This document shows, piece after piece, positions 33,702 to 43,483 of a stretch of DNA of 57,843 nucleotides (the stretch's first letter is position 1; the number at the start of each line of letters is the position of its first letter). Source of the DNA: Colwellia sp. (GTDB taxonomy: Bacteria > Pseudomonadota > Gammaproteobacteria > Enterobacterales > Alteromonadaceae); NCBI GenBank assembly GCA_013215465.1, contig JABSOW010000015.1, forward strand, positions 1-57,843. Direction: 5' to 3'. A program made the position numbers and the translations under genes. Under the pieces are notes generated by a model. That model was not told where the DNA came from, did not search any database, and saw only the letters and a list, made by a program, of their open reading frames with translations.

Positions 33702-34584
33702 AAACTACGCCTAAAAAAATTGTTTCTATTGTTTTATCTTTAACCAAAGGGCTGTTGCTTATAGCCGGTGCTAAAAACTCTATTCGTGCGGTAAATGTTA
33801 GTCGCCAATCATTATTCAGCCTGTAATTCGAGTGGATTTTAATAAAAGGATTAACAGCTGATTTTCCCTGATAATAATACTTAGGTTTATTGGTATCTTT
33901 TTCTCCAATACCATAATAATGATCTACTTGTTGTTTACTTAACCAATTTACCCCAGTAGTTATTTTCCATTGCGTATTGGCCATACCAAAACCAGTAAAA
34001 CGGTGGCTAAACTCTAATCTTCCATTAAAACCGTTATAAGCGTTATTTACGTCATGTAACACTTTTATTTTTAGGTGGTTATTGGCTGATATAAACCAAT
34101 TAGCTTGTATACCAGCATCTAACGCCCATTTTCGATTAGCAACCTCACTAACGTCTATTGCTGGGTCTTGCTTCATTGCTTCGTCAAAACCCGGTGAACT
34201 TTCGTTGAGCACGCCGGTGTTTACTGGCACAAATACATTGCTAGGGTGCCAACGGTTAAAAAAACCATTTTCACGGTTAATTAAACTAACGGCACTTAAT
34301 GAAAACTCGTTTGTTTCGTAAACGCTATAACCGAGTGCGTTATTTTCAAAAAATATTTTTTCTCCGTAATAACTTATTTTCGGAATAAGTACTAAGGGAA
34401 TATTACTGCCACCATGCATAGGGTTAGTTAACACCCCAGCACCAATGGCTAATGAAAACTCCCATTCATCAACTGGCGCGCACTGTTCGTTAGTAGCTAT
34501 ACATTGGGCAAATGTAAGCTGACTAAAAAAAACAAATAGCAGTGGTAAGTATTTCAAAGGTAAATTCTTTAATGATTTTTCCAT
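33691..34584 (-). CDS. MipA/OmpV family outer-membrane protein
   Basis: 297 residues. A signal peptide ends at LTFAQC. EFSLAIGAGVLTNPMHGGSN is the typical MipA/OmpV opening, followed by alternating beta-strands (ISYYGEKIFFENNALGYSVY) and a C-terminal strand TIFLGVVYDY with a terminal aromatic. It is the first gene of the mipA-DUF3019-regulator-kinase operon, divergent from the beta-propeller lipoprotein gene. Confidence 0.9.
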   Translation of the reverse strand: MEKSLKNLPLKYLPLLFVFFSQLTFAQCIATNEQCAPVDEWEFSLAIGAGVLTNPMHGGSNIPLVLIPKISYYGEKIFFENNALGYSVYETNEFSLSAVSLINRENGFFNRWHPSNVFVPVNTGVLNESSPGFDEAMKQDPAIDVSEVANRKWALDAGIQANWFISANNHLKIKVLHDVNNAYNGFNGRLEFSHRFTGFGMANTQWKITTGVNWLSKQQVDHYYGIGEKDTNKPKYYYQGKSAVNPFIKIHSNYRLNNDWRLTFTARIEFLAPAISNSPLVKDKTIETIFLGVVYDY

Positions 34585-34619
34585 AATTTAACACTGAATG
34601 AACTAGATATCACTTACGA

Positions 34620-34635
34620 TTACATCAAATTACAT
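34620..34635 (-). promoter_or_regulatory. Direct repeat, possible OmpR-family regulator site
   Basis: TTACAT occurs at 34620-34625 and 34630-34635, exactly one helical turn apart (ATGTAA on the operon strand). It lies about 40 bases before the mipA start. Tandem half-sites at 10-11 bases are what OmpR/RstA-type regulators bind, so the operon may control itself. Confidence 0.45.
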
Positions 34636-34713
34636 TTGATAGCATTTAACAACAGATTTTTATCTTGAGAGGTTTATTGTTATAAATAAATACAAAACAC
34701 ATGGAGAATAACA

Positions 34714-36906
34714 ATGTTTTATAAAAAACGGTTAACGGTAGTGCTATTAAGTGGTTCGCTCTTATCAATAGTTGGCTGTGGCGGTAGTGATAGTCCTGTG
34801 GTTAAGTCCACCAATGAACTGCCACAATTAAATGAATTATCAGTGGCTATAACACCCTTGTCGGCCAACACAGAAATCTCTTTTGCTCAACATGTAAAAA
34901 ATGGTATATATTTACGTAATAGCCAGAGTAAACAAGTCACTACAGACCCAGGTATAGCAGAAGGGACTAGTTCTAACACCATTTCTAACACCATTGAATC
35001 GACATCGGCCGATAATAGTGAGTCGGCAAGCATTAAGAGTGATTTTTCAGCTACTATTACGCAAGAGCAAGGTGTAGATGAAGCCGATCGAATAAAGTAT
35101 GACGGAAAATATTTATTTATTGCTAATAATAACTATTATTCTTATCAAACAGCTAGCGTTATCCCTGAAGAAGGCACTGAAAAATCACCAGAAGAAGTAT
35201 CGATAGCATTGCCAATTAAAAGCACTGTTAGAATTATGGAAAGAACGACAGATGGCGAAATTAGTCAGCTGAGCGAGATTGATATTGACGCTGACACTAG
35301 CCATATCAATGGTTTATATTTTAATAACGACACCTTAACGGTAATTTCGTCTGTTGAGCAATATTACGATATAGCTACAAGCCAGTTAGTGGGGGAAGCT
35401 ATTGCTTATACAAAGCCTACATTTAATATTACTTTTGTTGATGTTAGTGAGCCTGAAAATACTGAGATAATCAATACCTTCAATTTTGATGGCAATATTG
35501 TTAATAGCCGTCGGGTAGGTGATGTTTTATATATTGTCAGTCGTTATCAACCCTATATAGAGCAACTACCTTATGCGATCACAGATGAAGAAAAAATCGC
35601 CAACTATGCACTCATTAATAATACCGACATTGAAAATTTATTACCTAAGTATCATGAAAAAAATGGTGTTGAGCACAATTTAGTCAATGAGCAGCAGTGC
35701 TTATTACCTGAGAATGCGACCGATAAAGATGGTTATGACACCATCATGACGTTAACTGCCATTAATATTCAGGATCCACAACAACTAAATTCTGTGTGTA
35801 TAAATACTTTGACTGACGGTTTATATGCCACAGAAAAATCAATTTACGTGTATGGCACCCATTACGATAATAGTGTTAATACCCTTGAAAGTAGTAATGA
35901 AACCTCAATTATTCATAAGTTTTCTATTGACGATATGGCTATTAGTTATGTAAATTCTGCCAGCTTAGCCGGTCGTTTTAATTGGACTTTGTCAAACTTA
36001 CGATTTAGTGAAGACGGTGATTACCTACGTGTGGTAACTACCACGGGTAATAGTCGTATAGGCTTTGAGCACAAACTTAACGTATTACTTGATGCTGACA
36101 ATGAATTGACACTTGTTAGCCAATTGCCTAATGACATTAATACTACTGCTATTGGTAAGGTGAGTGATGATGGTCTGGTATATGAAGACATTAAAGCGGT
36201 ACGATTTTTTAAAGACAATGCTTATATCGTTACCTTTTTAACCACAGATCCCTTGTATGTTATTGATTTAAGTGACAACAATAATCCTAAAATAACCGGC
36301 GCATTAGAAATTCCTGGCTATTCAGCTTATTTGCATCCTATTTCTGACAATTTACTACTGGGTATTGGCCAAAGTGTTGATGAAGGCCGTATTACCTTAA
36401 TTGAACCTGCCATCGCTATTGACGAAGAAAATATCAATACCAGCACAATAGCTCCTGTTATTGAAGGGGCAAAAGTATCTCTATTTGACATTAGCGACGT
36501 TAATGCACCACGAGAAATACAATCAATTGTTTATGAAAATGGTTATACCCCTGTTGAATATGACTATAAAGCCTTAAGTCATGTAATTACTGCAGAGGGA
36601 AATCATAGATTTGCCCTACCGATTGAACGCTGGAAAACTACCTCAATCAGTGAGGGTGGCAACACCTATATGATATGGCAACCTGAAAACTTTCTGTCGT
36701 TATTGGAAGTTACTACTGGCAGTGCTAGCGCAGAATTAATCCACATAGGTGACATTATTGCTAATGATGAAAATTCAGGCTCTGGGAATTACTCAAGTTG
36801 GGATGATCGGTCGATTATTCATAATAACGATGTTTATTATATTCATGGTAACCAAGTCTGGAGAAGTTACTGGCTTACCCCTGAGCAAGTGACGGGTCCT
36901 TTTTAA
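34714..36906 (+). CDS. Beta-propeller domain lipoprotein
   Basis: 730 residues. A lipobox, LLSIVGC, near residue 22 indicates lipid anchoring, and the GGSDSP stretch after the Cys is a usual linker. ITQEQGVDEADRIKYDGKY (about 110-130) is the signature of the secreted C-terminal beta-propeller family. Low-complexity Ser/Thr-rich sequence separates the anchor from the propeller. No enzyme motif was seen. It is divergent from the mipA operon and may be under the same regulator. Substrate or partner unknown. Confidence 0.85.
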   Translation: MFYKKRLTVVLLSGSLLSIVGCGGSDSPVVKSTNELPQLNELSVAITPLSANTEISFAQHVKNGIYLRNSQSKQVTTDPGIAEGTSSNTISNTIESTSADNSESASIKSDFSATITQEQGVDEADRIKYDGKYLFIANNNYYSYQTASVIPEEGTEKSPEEVSIALPIKSTVRIMERTTDGEISQLSEIDIDADTSHINGLYFNNDTLTVISSVEQYYDIATSQLVGEAIAYTKPTFNITFVDVSEPENTEIINTFNFDGNIVNSRRVGDVLYIVSRYQPYIEQLPYAITDEEKIANYALINNTDIENLLPKYHEKNGVEHNLVNEQQCLLPENATDKDGYDTIMTLTAINIQDPQQLNSVCINTLTDGLYATEKSIYVYGTHYDNSVNTLESSNETSIIHKFSIDDMAISYVNSASLAGRFNWTLSNLRFSEDGDYLRVVTTTGNSRIGFEHKLNVLLDADNELTLVSQLPNDINTTAIGKVSDDGLVYEDIKAVRFFKDNAYIVTFLTTDPLYVIDLSDNNNPKITGALEIPGYSAYLHPISDNLLLGIGQSVDEGRITLIEPAIAIDEENINTSTIAPVIEGAKVSLFDISDVNAPREIQSIVYENGYTPVEYDYKALSHVITAEGNHRFALPIERWKTTSISEGGNTYMIWQPENFLSLLEVTTGSASAELIHIGDIIANDENSGSGNYSSWDDRSIIHNNDVYYIHGNQVWRSYWLTPEQVTGPF

Positions 36907-36923
36907 TTTTACTTGAGTTTACT

Positions 36924-36943
36924 CCTCGTCGCTTGCGGCGGGG
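36924..36943 (+). terminator. Hairpin after the beta-propeller gene
   Basis: CCTCGTCGC pairs with GCGGCGGGG through G-T pairs around a two-base loop. No T-run follows, so this may be a REP-like structure; it runs into GGTATATACCCG, shared with the repeat at 25606-25678. Confidence 0.4.
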
Positions 36944-37039
36944 TAGGTATATACCCGTTCTCAAGCCAAATTGAGGGGCATCATCATTTACCACTTGAAT
37001 TAGTCATTTTTGATAGCACAACTCGGATCAGTAAAAACA

Positions 37040-37408
37040 ATGAAAAAAGTAAAGTTATCTAAATCGTTAATGTCGATTTTATCAACAACATCTTGTTATC
37101 TAACAAAAATGGAAATATTGTTAATTTTTGTATTATTCATAACCTCTTGTTATGCAGTTAAAATGGAAATGCTAATAGCGGATAATAAACCTTTAAACTC
37201 ACCGTTGTTATGGACTAAAAACGTTGTTAAAGAACGTGATAGCGATAATATTAAACAATCTATTGCACTAGTTGAAGTTGCAGATCAAAACTATAAAAAT
37301 GATACCAATACTGCTGAAATTAAGCTGGTATATTTTATGCCAATAGCTCAAATGAATGAAAGTAAGCTAATTGGACAGGGTAATCATCAACAATTATTAG
37401 CGTTATAA
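37040..37408 (+). CDS. Hypothetical small membrane or lipoprotein
   Basis: About 122 residues from ATG at 37040; an earlier ATG at 37010 is possible. An internal duplication is visible: a stretch encoding TSCYLTKMEI is repeated as TSCYAVKMEM. The region LLIFVLFITSC looks like a signal sequence with a lipobox-type Cys. The rest is soluble and unrecognised. The ribosome binding site is weak and there is no family match I know, so it may be non-functional. Confidence 0.4.
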   Translation: MKKVKLSKSLMSILSTTSCYLTKMEILLIFVLFITSCYAVKMEMLIADNKPLNSPLLWTKNVVKERDSDNIKQSIALVEVADQNYKNDTNTAEIKLVYFMPIAQMNESKLIGQGNHQQLLAL

Positions 37409-37522
37409 ATAAAATAGGGTAAAATATGGCATTAACAGTAATTTATAGCAATATTACCAACTAGGTGAATATTTCTACTTGAAAAATTGCTCACCTAATT
37501 AATAAACAGGTTTAACTTTTTA

Positions 37523-38098
37523 ATGACCGTAGCAGAAAAATCCAATGAACAAAGTGCAGTGTTAGCGACCAAGCAATGGCTAGATGAAATTGTTATAGGC
37601 CTAAATATTTGCCCATTTGCGAAAAAAGAATTTGTAAATAACACCATTCATTATCATTTATCCAAAACTGAGCAAGTAAAACCAGCCCTGCATGAACTTA
37701 TTGAGCAATGCCGGTATTTGCAAAGTCATGATGAACTTGAAACCACGCTTATTATTTATGGCAATGGTTTTCGTGGTTTTGATCGTTATTTAGATTTAGT
37801 TGATTATGCCAATGATTTACTCGTTGATTCTGGCTTTGAAGGGATATTTCAACTGGCTAGTATGCACCCTGAGTATTGTTTTGACGGTGAAGATTATGAT
37901 GACGTGAGTAATTTCACTAATCGCTCCCCTTATCCTATTCTTCATATTATTCGTGAGGCGAGTATGTCAAGAGTATTGTCAGTCTATAACGAACCTGAAA
38001 AAATACCAGAAAATAACATTAAGCTGACACACAAAAAAGGCGCTAATTTTTTCCAACAAGTATTAACACGTATTCATCAAAAACATAGTAATAGTTAA
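37523..38098 (+). CDS. DUF1415 family protein
   Basis: 191 residues. The opening TKQWLDEIVIGLNICPFAKK and the middle FQLASMHPEYCFDG are the conserved parts of DUF1415, common in gammaproteobacteria and of unknown function. Conserved Cys and His residues suggest a metal or redox site (inference). It is 9 bases before the LysE-type gene, so the two are co-transcribed. Confidence 0.88.
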   Translation: MTVAEKSNEQSAVLATKQWLDEIVIGLNICPFAKKEFVNNTIHYHLSKTEQVKPALHELIEQCRYLQSHDELETTLIIYGNGFRGFDRYLDLVDYANDLLVDSGFEGIFQLASMHPEYCFDGEDYDDVSNFTNRSPYPILHIIREASMSRVLSVYNEPEKIPENNIKLTHKKGANFFQQVLTRIHQKHSNS

Positions 38099-38107
38099 CG
38101 AGTAGAT

Positions 38108-38749
38108 ATGACTTATATAGAGCAGTTTTTTCTTATTGCCGCCGTACATCTTTTAGCAGTGGCAAGCCCAGGGCCAGATTTTGCGATTATTTTAAAGCAA
38201 AGTATTCGTTATGATAGACGTACCGCCATTTTTACTAGTTTTGGTATTGCTGCGGGTATTTTACTGCATGTCACTTATTCATTAGTTGGTATTGGTTTGT
38301 TAATTGCCAGTGATGAACGATTATATACCGCATTGAAATACCTCGCGGCAAGTTACTTTTGTTATATTGCTTGGCATGGTTTAAGAGCTAAAAAACCAGA
38401 AACTATCAATGATGAGTTTCAAGAGTCGAGTGGCTTAACAGCGGAAGTTCCATCAGCGAAAAAAGCATTTTTTACCGGCTTTTTAATAAACGGCCTTAAT
38501 GTCAAAGCAACACTATTTTTTGTCAGCTTGTTTTCAGTGATCATTATTCCTGAAACCCCTTTTGCTATTAAACTTAGCTATGGTCTTTATATGACGATGG
38601 CAACCGCTGCTTGGTTTGTTTTATTATCTTACTTATTAACGCAGACTAGAGTGCGTAGTTTTTTACAAATAAAAGGCTATTTACTTGACCGTGTTATGGG
38701 GGCGGTTTTATTGTTTTTAGCAATACAGTTAGTGCTCAGCGACTTTTAA
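38108..38749 (+). CDS. LysE/RhtB-family amino-acid exporter
   Basis: 213 residues with six hydrophobic segments. The opening HLLAVASPGPDFAIILKQSI contains the SPGPD signature of the LysE/RhtB family. These proteins export amino acids or homoserine-like compounds; the substrate here is not determined. It directly follows the DUF1415 gene. Confidence 0.92.
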   Translation: MTYIEQFFLIAAVHLLAVASPGPDFAIILKQSIRYDRRTAIFTSFGIAAGILLHVTYSLVGIGLLIASDERLYTALKYLAASYFCYIAWHGLRAKKPETINDEFQESSGLTAEVPSAKKAFFTGFLINGLNVKATLFFVSLFSVIIIPETPFAIKLSYGLYMTMATAAWFVLLSYLLTQTRVRSFLQIKGYLLDRVMGAVLLFLAIQLVLSDF

Positions 38750-38850
38750 TTAGCTTTTTTATCGTGAATACTGGCGTCATTAACTATTCTATTTAATATC
38801 AGGTATAATGGCTTAATTATTTTATTTCGTATTTATAAAAGGGTATTGGT

Positions 38851-39684
38851 TTGCCAGAAAAAATTACTATTGTACAAATTGGTGGCAGTATTGAACGTGC
38901 CTTGAAAGGCGACTATCAAATTGATGTTAAAGCAATTTTAACTGAATCTTGGCAACAAACACTCAAGTCTCGATTGGCAATTAATCTAGGTTTACTTTTT
39001 TCTTTACTCCTGGGAATGGTAGTTTCCTTTGTCGCGAGCAGTTACCTTGGCGGCATTGAAACAGTATTAGCAGATCCGCAAGCGGGAATGTTATTAAATG
39101 TTGTCGTTACCGTGGCTATTTGGCCCTTTATGGCTGGTGTAGAAATGATGGGGGTTCAGCACGCTGTTGGTATGAAAACGCATGCGAAAATGACTTTTGC
39201 GTTTCTTACTCGAGCGAGTTGGGTAGTATTGTGCGCACTATTTACCTCGGTGCTTATCAGTTTAGGTTTTCAGTTATTTATTTTACCCGGAATTTTTCTA
39301 GCGGTAACCTTATCACTAACGGTACCCTTGGTTATTGAAAAAAAGATGATGCCAATGAAGGCGATTGTTTTATCAATTCAAGCGTTACGTTTTAAATTTT
39401 TTCCGCTATTATTATTATATACACTTTTACTTTCATCACTTATTGTCTTGTTATTGCCGTTTATTTTATTACTTGAATCAAGTGTTGCCCCGCTTGGTAT
39501 TGTGATTTTCTTGATTGGAATATCGTTCCTTGCGCCATTATTTTACAATGTTAAAGGTATTATATATCGTGAAATTTTCGGTATAAGTATCGCAACGAGT
39601 GATGATAGCAACATAGATCATAATTCGGGTGAGCCAAAGTCGAAAAAAATCGATTCTGGTTCCAATGATACCTTTTCAGCATAG
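38851..39684 (+). CDS. YciC-type multi-pass membrane protein
   Basis: 277 residues, with a TTG start at 38851 preceded by AAAAGGG; no better in-frame ATG is nearby. About six hydrophobic segments follow an 60-residue N-terminal cytoplasmic part. QLFILPGIFLAVTLSLTVPL resembles the UPF0259/YciC family. The C-terminal tail is hydrophilic and Ser/Asp-rich. The function is unknown. It is 33 bases before the Bax-like gene. Confidence 0.65.
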   Translation: MPEKITIVQIGGSIERALKGDYQIDVKAILTESWQQTLKSRLAINLGLLFSLLLGMVVSFVASSYLGGIETVLADPQAGMLLNVVVTVAIWPFMAGVEMMGVQHAVGMKTHAKMTFAFLTRASWVVLCALFTSVLISLGFQLFILPGIFLAVTLSLTVPLVIEKKMMPMKAIVLSIQALRFKFFPLLLLYTLLLSSLIVLLLPFILLLESSVAPLGIVIFLIGISFLAPLFYNVKGIIYREIFGISIATSDDSNIDHNSGEPKSKKIDSGSNDTFSA

Positions 39685-39717
39685 CAAGTTATAACATAAC
39701 TAAAGTATGGACTATTT

Positions 39718-40596
39718 ATGAAAAGTGCCACATTAATTAAAATTGAGTTGTTACTTTTATTGATTCTTTTTTTAGTCGCTCCTTTTACTTTTTTTAAACC
39801 AAAAGTTACTGAGCAAACAGTAGAAGAGTCAACAATAAAAATAGCAGAGAAAAAACCGCAGCAAGTTATCGTAAAAAAAGTATTAGAAAAGCCATTACAT
39901 CAGGTGATTTTACCTGATTTTGCTGCGATTAGAGATGTTAAAAGCAAAAAGAAAAAATTCTTTGATTTTATGCGTCCCGCTGTCGTTAGACAAAATAATG
40001 AGCTACTTGCTACCAGAATCAAACTAAACCTTTGGCTTGAGCATATATCACTAGAACTACCTTTATCGATACAGGAACAGCAAGAGTTAACTGCATTAGT
40101 TAAACGTTATCGAGTTAATAAAGATGCTTCACCATTATCTCAAGTCAATGAGTTATTAGTTCGTGTTGATGTGGTTCCTATGCCACTGGTATTAGTACAA
40201 GCGGCAAATGAGTCAGCATGGGGAACATCGCGATTTTCTCGAATAGGGTTAAACTTCTTTGGTATTTGGTGTTACCGCCAAGGTTGCGGCATGGTTCCCA
40301 GTGGTAGAAATGTTGGTGCTAAACATGAAGTGGCGGCTTTTAAAAGCTTAGATGCAGCAGTAGCGCGTTATTTTCATAACCTCAATTCTAATAATGCTTA
40401 TCGGGTTTTTAGAACTATTCGCTTTGAATTAAGAGCACAAGATCAACCACTAAACCCTGAAGTTTTAGCCACGGGTTTACTGCCTTATTCTGAGCGTGGT
40501 GCTGATTATGTTATCGATATCACTAAAATGCTGAGACAAAACCAGCAATATTTAATTGAAGATAACACCAAAGCTGATGTTGCGGTTAGCGACTAG
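39718..40596 (+). CDS. Bax-like glucosaminidase-domain protein
   Basis: 292 residues. A single N-terminal membrane anchor (about 8-26) precedes a Lys/Pro-rich linker, then a glucosaminidase domain with catalytic Glu165 in VQAANESAWGTSRFS and NFFGIWCYRQGCG. It probably cleaves peptidoglycan in the periplasm. E. coli Bax has the same layout. Confidence 0.88.
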   Translation: MKSATLIKIELLLLLILFLVAPFTFFKPKVTEQTVEESTIKIAEKKPQQVIVKKVLEKPLHQVILPDFAAIRDVKSKKKKFFDFMRPAVVRQNNELLATRIKLNLWLEHISLELPLSIQEQQELTALVKRYRVNKDASPLSQVNELLVRVDVVPMPLVLVQAANESAWGTSRFSRIGLNFFGIWCYRQGCGMVPSGRNVGAKHEVAAFKSLDAAVARYFHNLNSNNAYRVFRTIRFELRAQDQPLNPEVLATGLLPYSERGADYVIDITKMLRQNQQYLIEDNTKADVAVSD

Positions 40597-40622
40597 CGTT
40601 GTTTCATTATACCAAGTTGTTG

Positions 40623-40651
40623 TTGTGCATGGCAGCTGTTGACATGCACAA
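40623..40651. terminator. Palindrome between convergent genes
   Basis: TTGTGCATG and CATGCACAA form a perfect 9-pair stem with an 11-base loop between the bax-like gene and ttcA. It lacks a long T-run but is placed to stop both transcripts. Confidence 0.5.
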
Positions 40652-40673
40652 TACTTTGAATTGCTATAACGCA

Positions 40674-41582
40674 CTAAATATGTCTTACCTCGATACGTGT
40701 CGCATCAACATACAAAGATTCATCAATATTTGTTGATGATACCGTTTCGGATGAAAACTCATAAGCGTCTTTTTCTTCAGTCCTATCAATGGGCAAATTA
40801 TTGAAATCAAATAATTGTGTATCAGCAAGTTGACTTGGACTGACATTTTTTAATGATTTAAAAATATTTTCTATTCTATTAGGCGATATAGTATCCCAGT
40901 CCGATAGCATGGCTTTAATATTTTGTCGTTGTAAGTTTTCTTGGGAACCACACAAGTTACATGGGATTATTGGGTAGCCTCTTAATTCTGCAAATTGTAT
41001 TAAATCTTTCTCTCTACAATAGGCAAGAGGGCGGATTATGGTATTTCGACCATCATCAGATCTTAATTTAGGTGGCATGGACTTTAATCGAGCACCGTGA
41101 AACATATTTAGAAATAATGTTTCGACAATATCATCCATATGGTGGCCTAAAGCAATTTTTGTTGCACCAATCTTTTCAGCGAATGAATATAAAGTACCTC
41201 TGCGTAATCTTGAGCATAAACTACAAGTTGTTTTTCCTTCAGGTATCTTTTCTTTAACAATAGAGTAAGTATCCTTGTCGACCACGTAATAAGGGATATT
41301 TAAAGATTCAAAATACTCTGGAAGGATATGCTCTGGAAATCCAGGCTGCTTTTGATCAAGATTAACCGCAATTATTTTGAAGTTTATTGGTGCGGCTTTT
41401 TGTAATGTTAATAAAATATCTAGCATGGCAAACGAATCTTTACCGCCACTTATCGCTGCCATTACCACATCAGATTCTTCAATCATGGTGTAATCTGCTA
41501 TCGCTTTTCCTACCTTTCCTCTGAGTTTCCTCTCAAGTTTGTATGCACCAGGAGTTACTTTTTTAGTAGTAGATAGAGTCAT
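40674..41582 (-). CDS. tRNA 2-thiocytidine(32) synthetase TtcA
   Basis: 302 residues. The PP-loop ISGGKDS (44-50) binds ATP; Cys120 and Cys123 in [12 protein letters not shown], with a further pair in [10 protein letters not shown], fit the iron-sulfur and sulfur-transfer site. [20 protein letters not shown] is a further family signature. TtcA thiolates cytidine 32 of several tRNAs. A standalone housekeeping gene. Confidence 0.96.
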   Translation of the reverse strand: MTLSTTKKVTPGAYKLERKLRGKVGKAIADYTMIEESDVVMAAISGGKDSFAMLDILLTLQKAAPINFKIIAVNLDQKQPGFPEHILPEYFESLNIPYYVVDKDTYSIVKEKIPEGKTTCSLCSRLRRGTLYSFAEKIGATKIALGHHMDDIVETLFLNMFHGARLKSMPPKLRSDDGRNTIIRPLAYCREKDLIQFAELRGYPIIPCNLCGSQENLQRQNIKAMLSDWDTISPNRIENIFKSLKNVSPSQLADTQLFDFNNLPIDRTEEKDAYEFSSETVSSTNIDESLYVDATRIEVRHI

Positions 41583-41732
41583 TTTGAAAATAAAGGCCTT
41601 ATATTTAGGTGAAATTGATATTAATTTTTGCCGTATTATAAAATTGAAAGGGAAGGAATGCGAATCAATTATTTATAATGTTTTACTTACATATTTATCG
41701 ACCAGTTAAAGAAATAGTGCTTATAAAGGTCA

Positions 41733-42620
41733 TTACTGATAATAACGCCGTAAAACTCCTATAAACGCCTGTGCTGTTTTAGATAATGGATACCTACGAC
41801 GAGTAATAATACCCACACGACGATTAATTACAGGTGATGACAGTTCTCTGAATTCAAGGTTTAACGCTTGTAATTGTTTTTTGTACAGCGACGGTATAAC
41901 ACTAACACCGAGTTCTGTAGCGATCATTTGGACCACTGTCGCTAATTGATTCGTTTCAAAAGTGACATTTAAAAATATATTTTTTTCGGCAAGTATATTG
42001 TCCATTAGCAGCCTAATACTTGAAGGACGTTGTAAGGTTATGAAGGGGAATTCAACTAGGTGCTGCCAGCCAACGTGCTTAACTGCCATCAATGGATGGC
42101 TTTTAGGAAAAGCCGCAACGAACCTATCTGAGAATAGTGTTTCAAAATTGAGATCGTCTGAGGCACCAGGATCAAAACTGATGGCAAATTCAGCTTTACC
42201 TATTTGTACCATTTCAACGGCATCTTCAGCAATAACATCATGAATTTTAACTTTGATGGCAGGGTGCTGTTTATTAAAAGATAAAAGATGTTGTGGTAGA
42301 TGTGTGCTAGCAAATGATGGCATAACAGCGAGTGATAAGTTACCGCGCTTTAATGAAAATAGTTCAAGAAGTTCAATAAAAGCAGTGTCAAAATCGGCTA
42401 ACAATCGTTTGGCCACAGGTAAAAAAACTTCGCCTTCCGGTGTTAATGCTAGTGTTCTTGTTGATCTTGCCAGTAGTTTCCCGCCAACGCTTTCTTCTAA
42501 GTTTTTAATGGTAATACTTAAGGCAGGCTGTGATAAGTGAAGTAATTCACTGGCCTCGGCAAAACTGTTTACCTCAACAACGGCTAAAAAGGCTCTAATT
42601 TGTTTGAGGGTTATATTCAT
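41733..42620 (-). CDS. LysR-family regulator of the CoA-transferase operon
   Basis: 295 residues. The N-terminal winged helix is visible in AFLAVVEVNSFAEASELLHL and LSQPALSITIKNLEESVG. The effector domain follows. It is divergent from the CoA-transferase and thiolase genes (start 42774), its likely targets. The 153-base gap contains the palindrome ATTAATATTAAT (42656-42667). Confidence 0.93.
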   Translation of the reverse strand: MNITLKQIRAFLAVVEVNSFAEASELLHLSQPALSITIKNLEESVGGKLLARSTRTLALTPEGEVFLPVAKRLLADFDTAFIELLELFSLKRGNLSLAVMPSFASTHLPQHLLSFNKQHPAIKVKIHDVIAEDAVEMVQIGKAEFAISFDPGASDDLNFETLFSDRFVAAFPKSHPLMAVKHVGWQHLVEFPFITLQRPSSIRLLMDNILAEKNIFLNVTFETNQLATVVQMIATELGVSVIPSLYKKQLQALNLEFRELSSPVINRRVGIITRRRYPLSKTAQAFIGVLRRYYQ

Positions 42621-42655
42621 GAAAATAGTTCACTTATAAAAAAAACTTATTAATC

Positions 42656-42667
42656 ATTAATATTAAT
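42656..42667. promoter_or_regulatory. Palindrome in the lysR-CoA-transferase gap
   Basis: ATTAATATTAAT is a perfect 12-base palindrome 36 bases from the lysR start. It is a plausible LysR recognition element; AT-richness lowers the weight of this call. Confidence 0.35.
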
Positions 42668-42773
42668 CAATTTTACAGATGTATTCAATTGTTAGATGCT
42701 GAGTCTCTAGTTTTTACATAATAAAGGTTTTTCTTTGCTACTTAATTAAATGAATAGCGGGAAATAAAGTGAT

Positions 42774-43481
42774 ATGGCAGGATTTAACAAAGTAGTGAAT
42801 AGCTATGAAGAGGCAATGGCTGGATTAACAGATAACATGACCGTTATTGCCGGTGGTTTTGGTTTATGTGGTATTCCAGAGAATTTAATTGCGGAAATAA
42901 ACCGGAAAGGCACAAAGGGCTTAACGCTGGTGTCTAATAATTGTGGGGTTGATGATTTTGGCTTAGGTGTGTTATTACCTAATCGTCAAATTAAGAAAAT
43001 CATTGCCTCTTATGTAGGTGAAAATGCTGAATTTGAACGACAAATGATGTCGGGTGAACTTGAGGTTGAATTAACACCACAAGGAACTTTAGCTGAAAAA
43101 ATGCGTGCCGGGGGAGCTGGTATTCCCGCTTTTTATACAGCGACTGGTGTGGGAACACCTGTTGCAGAAGGTAAAGATGAGCGTCAGTTTAATGGTCGTA
43201 ATTATATTTTAGAAGAAGCTATTACCGGTGACTTCGCAATAGTTAAAGCATGGAAAGCGGATAAGTACGGCAACCTTGTTTTTAGAAAAACAGCACGTAA
43301 CTTCAACCCTATGGCAGCAATGGCAGGTAAAATTACCGTGGTTGAGGTAGAAGAAATTGTCGAGCCTGGCGAATTAGATCCCGATCAAATTCATACCCCA
43401 GGTATTTATGTTAATCGCTTAATTCAAGGCACTTTTGAAAAGCGTATTGAACAACGAACCACTCGACCTTCAGGAGAATAA
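42774..43481 (+). CDS. 3-oxoacid CoA-transferase subunit A
   Basis: 235 residues. [19 protein letters not shown] is the CoA-transferase family I subunit A signature; [12 protein letters not shown] and [16 protein letters not shown] are also typical. It transfers CoA from succinyl- or acetyl-CoA to a 3-oxo acid such as acetoacetate. With subunit B and a thiolase it breaks down acetoacetate (or 3-oxoadipate) to acetyl-CoA. Subunit B begins 3 bases after its stop. Confidence 0.93.
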   Translation: MAGFNKVVNSYEEAMAGLTDNMTVIAGGFGLCGIPENLIAEINRKGTKGLTLVSNNCGVDDFGLGVLLPNRQIKKIIASYVGENAEFERQMMSGELEVELTPQGTLAEKMRAGGAGIPAFYTATGVGTPVAEGKDERQFNGRNYILEEAITGDFAIVKAWKADKYGNLVFRKTARNFNPMAAMAGKITVVEVEEIVEPGELDPDQIHTPGIYVNRLIQGTFEKRIEQRTTRPSGE

Positions 43482-43483
43482 TT

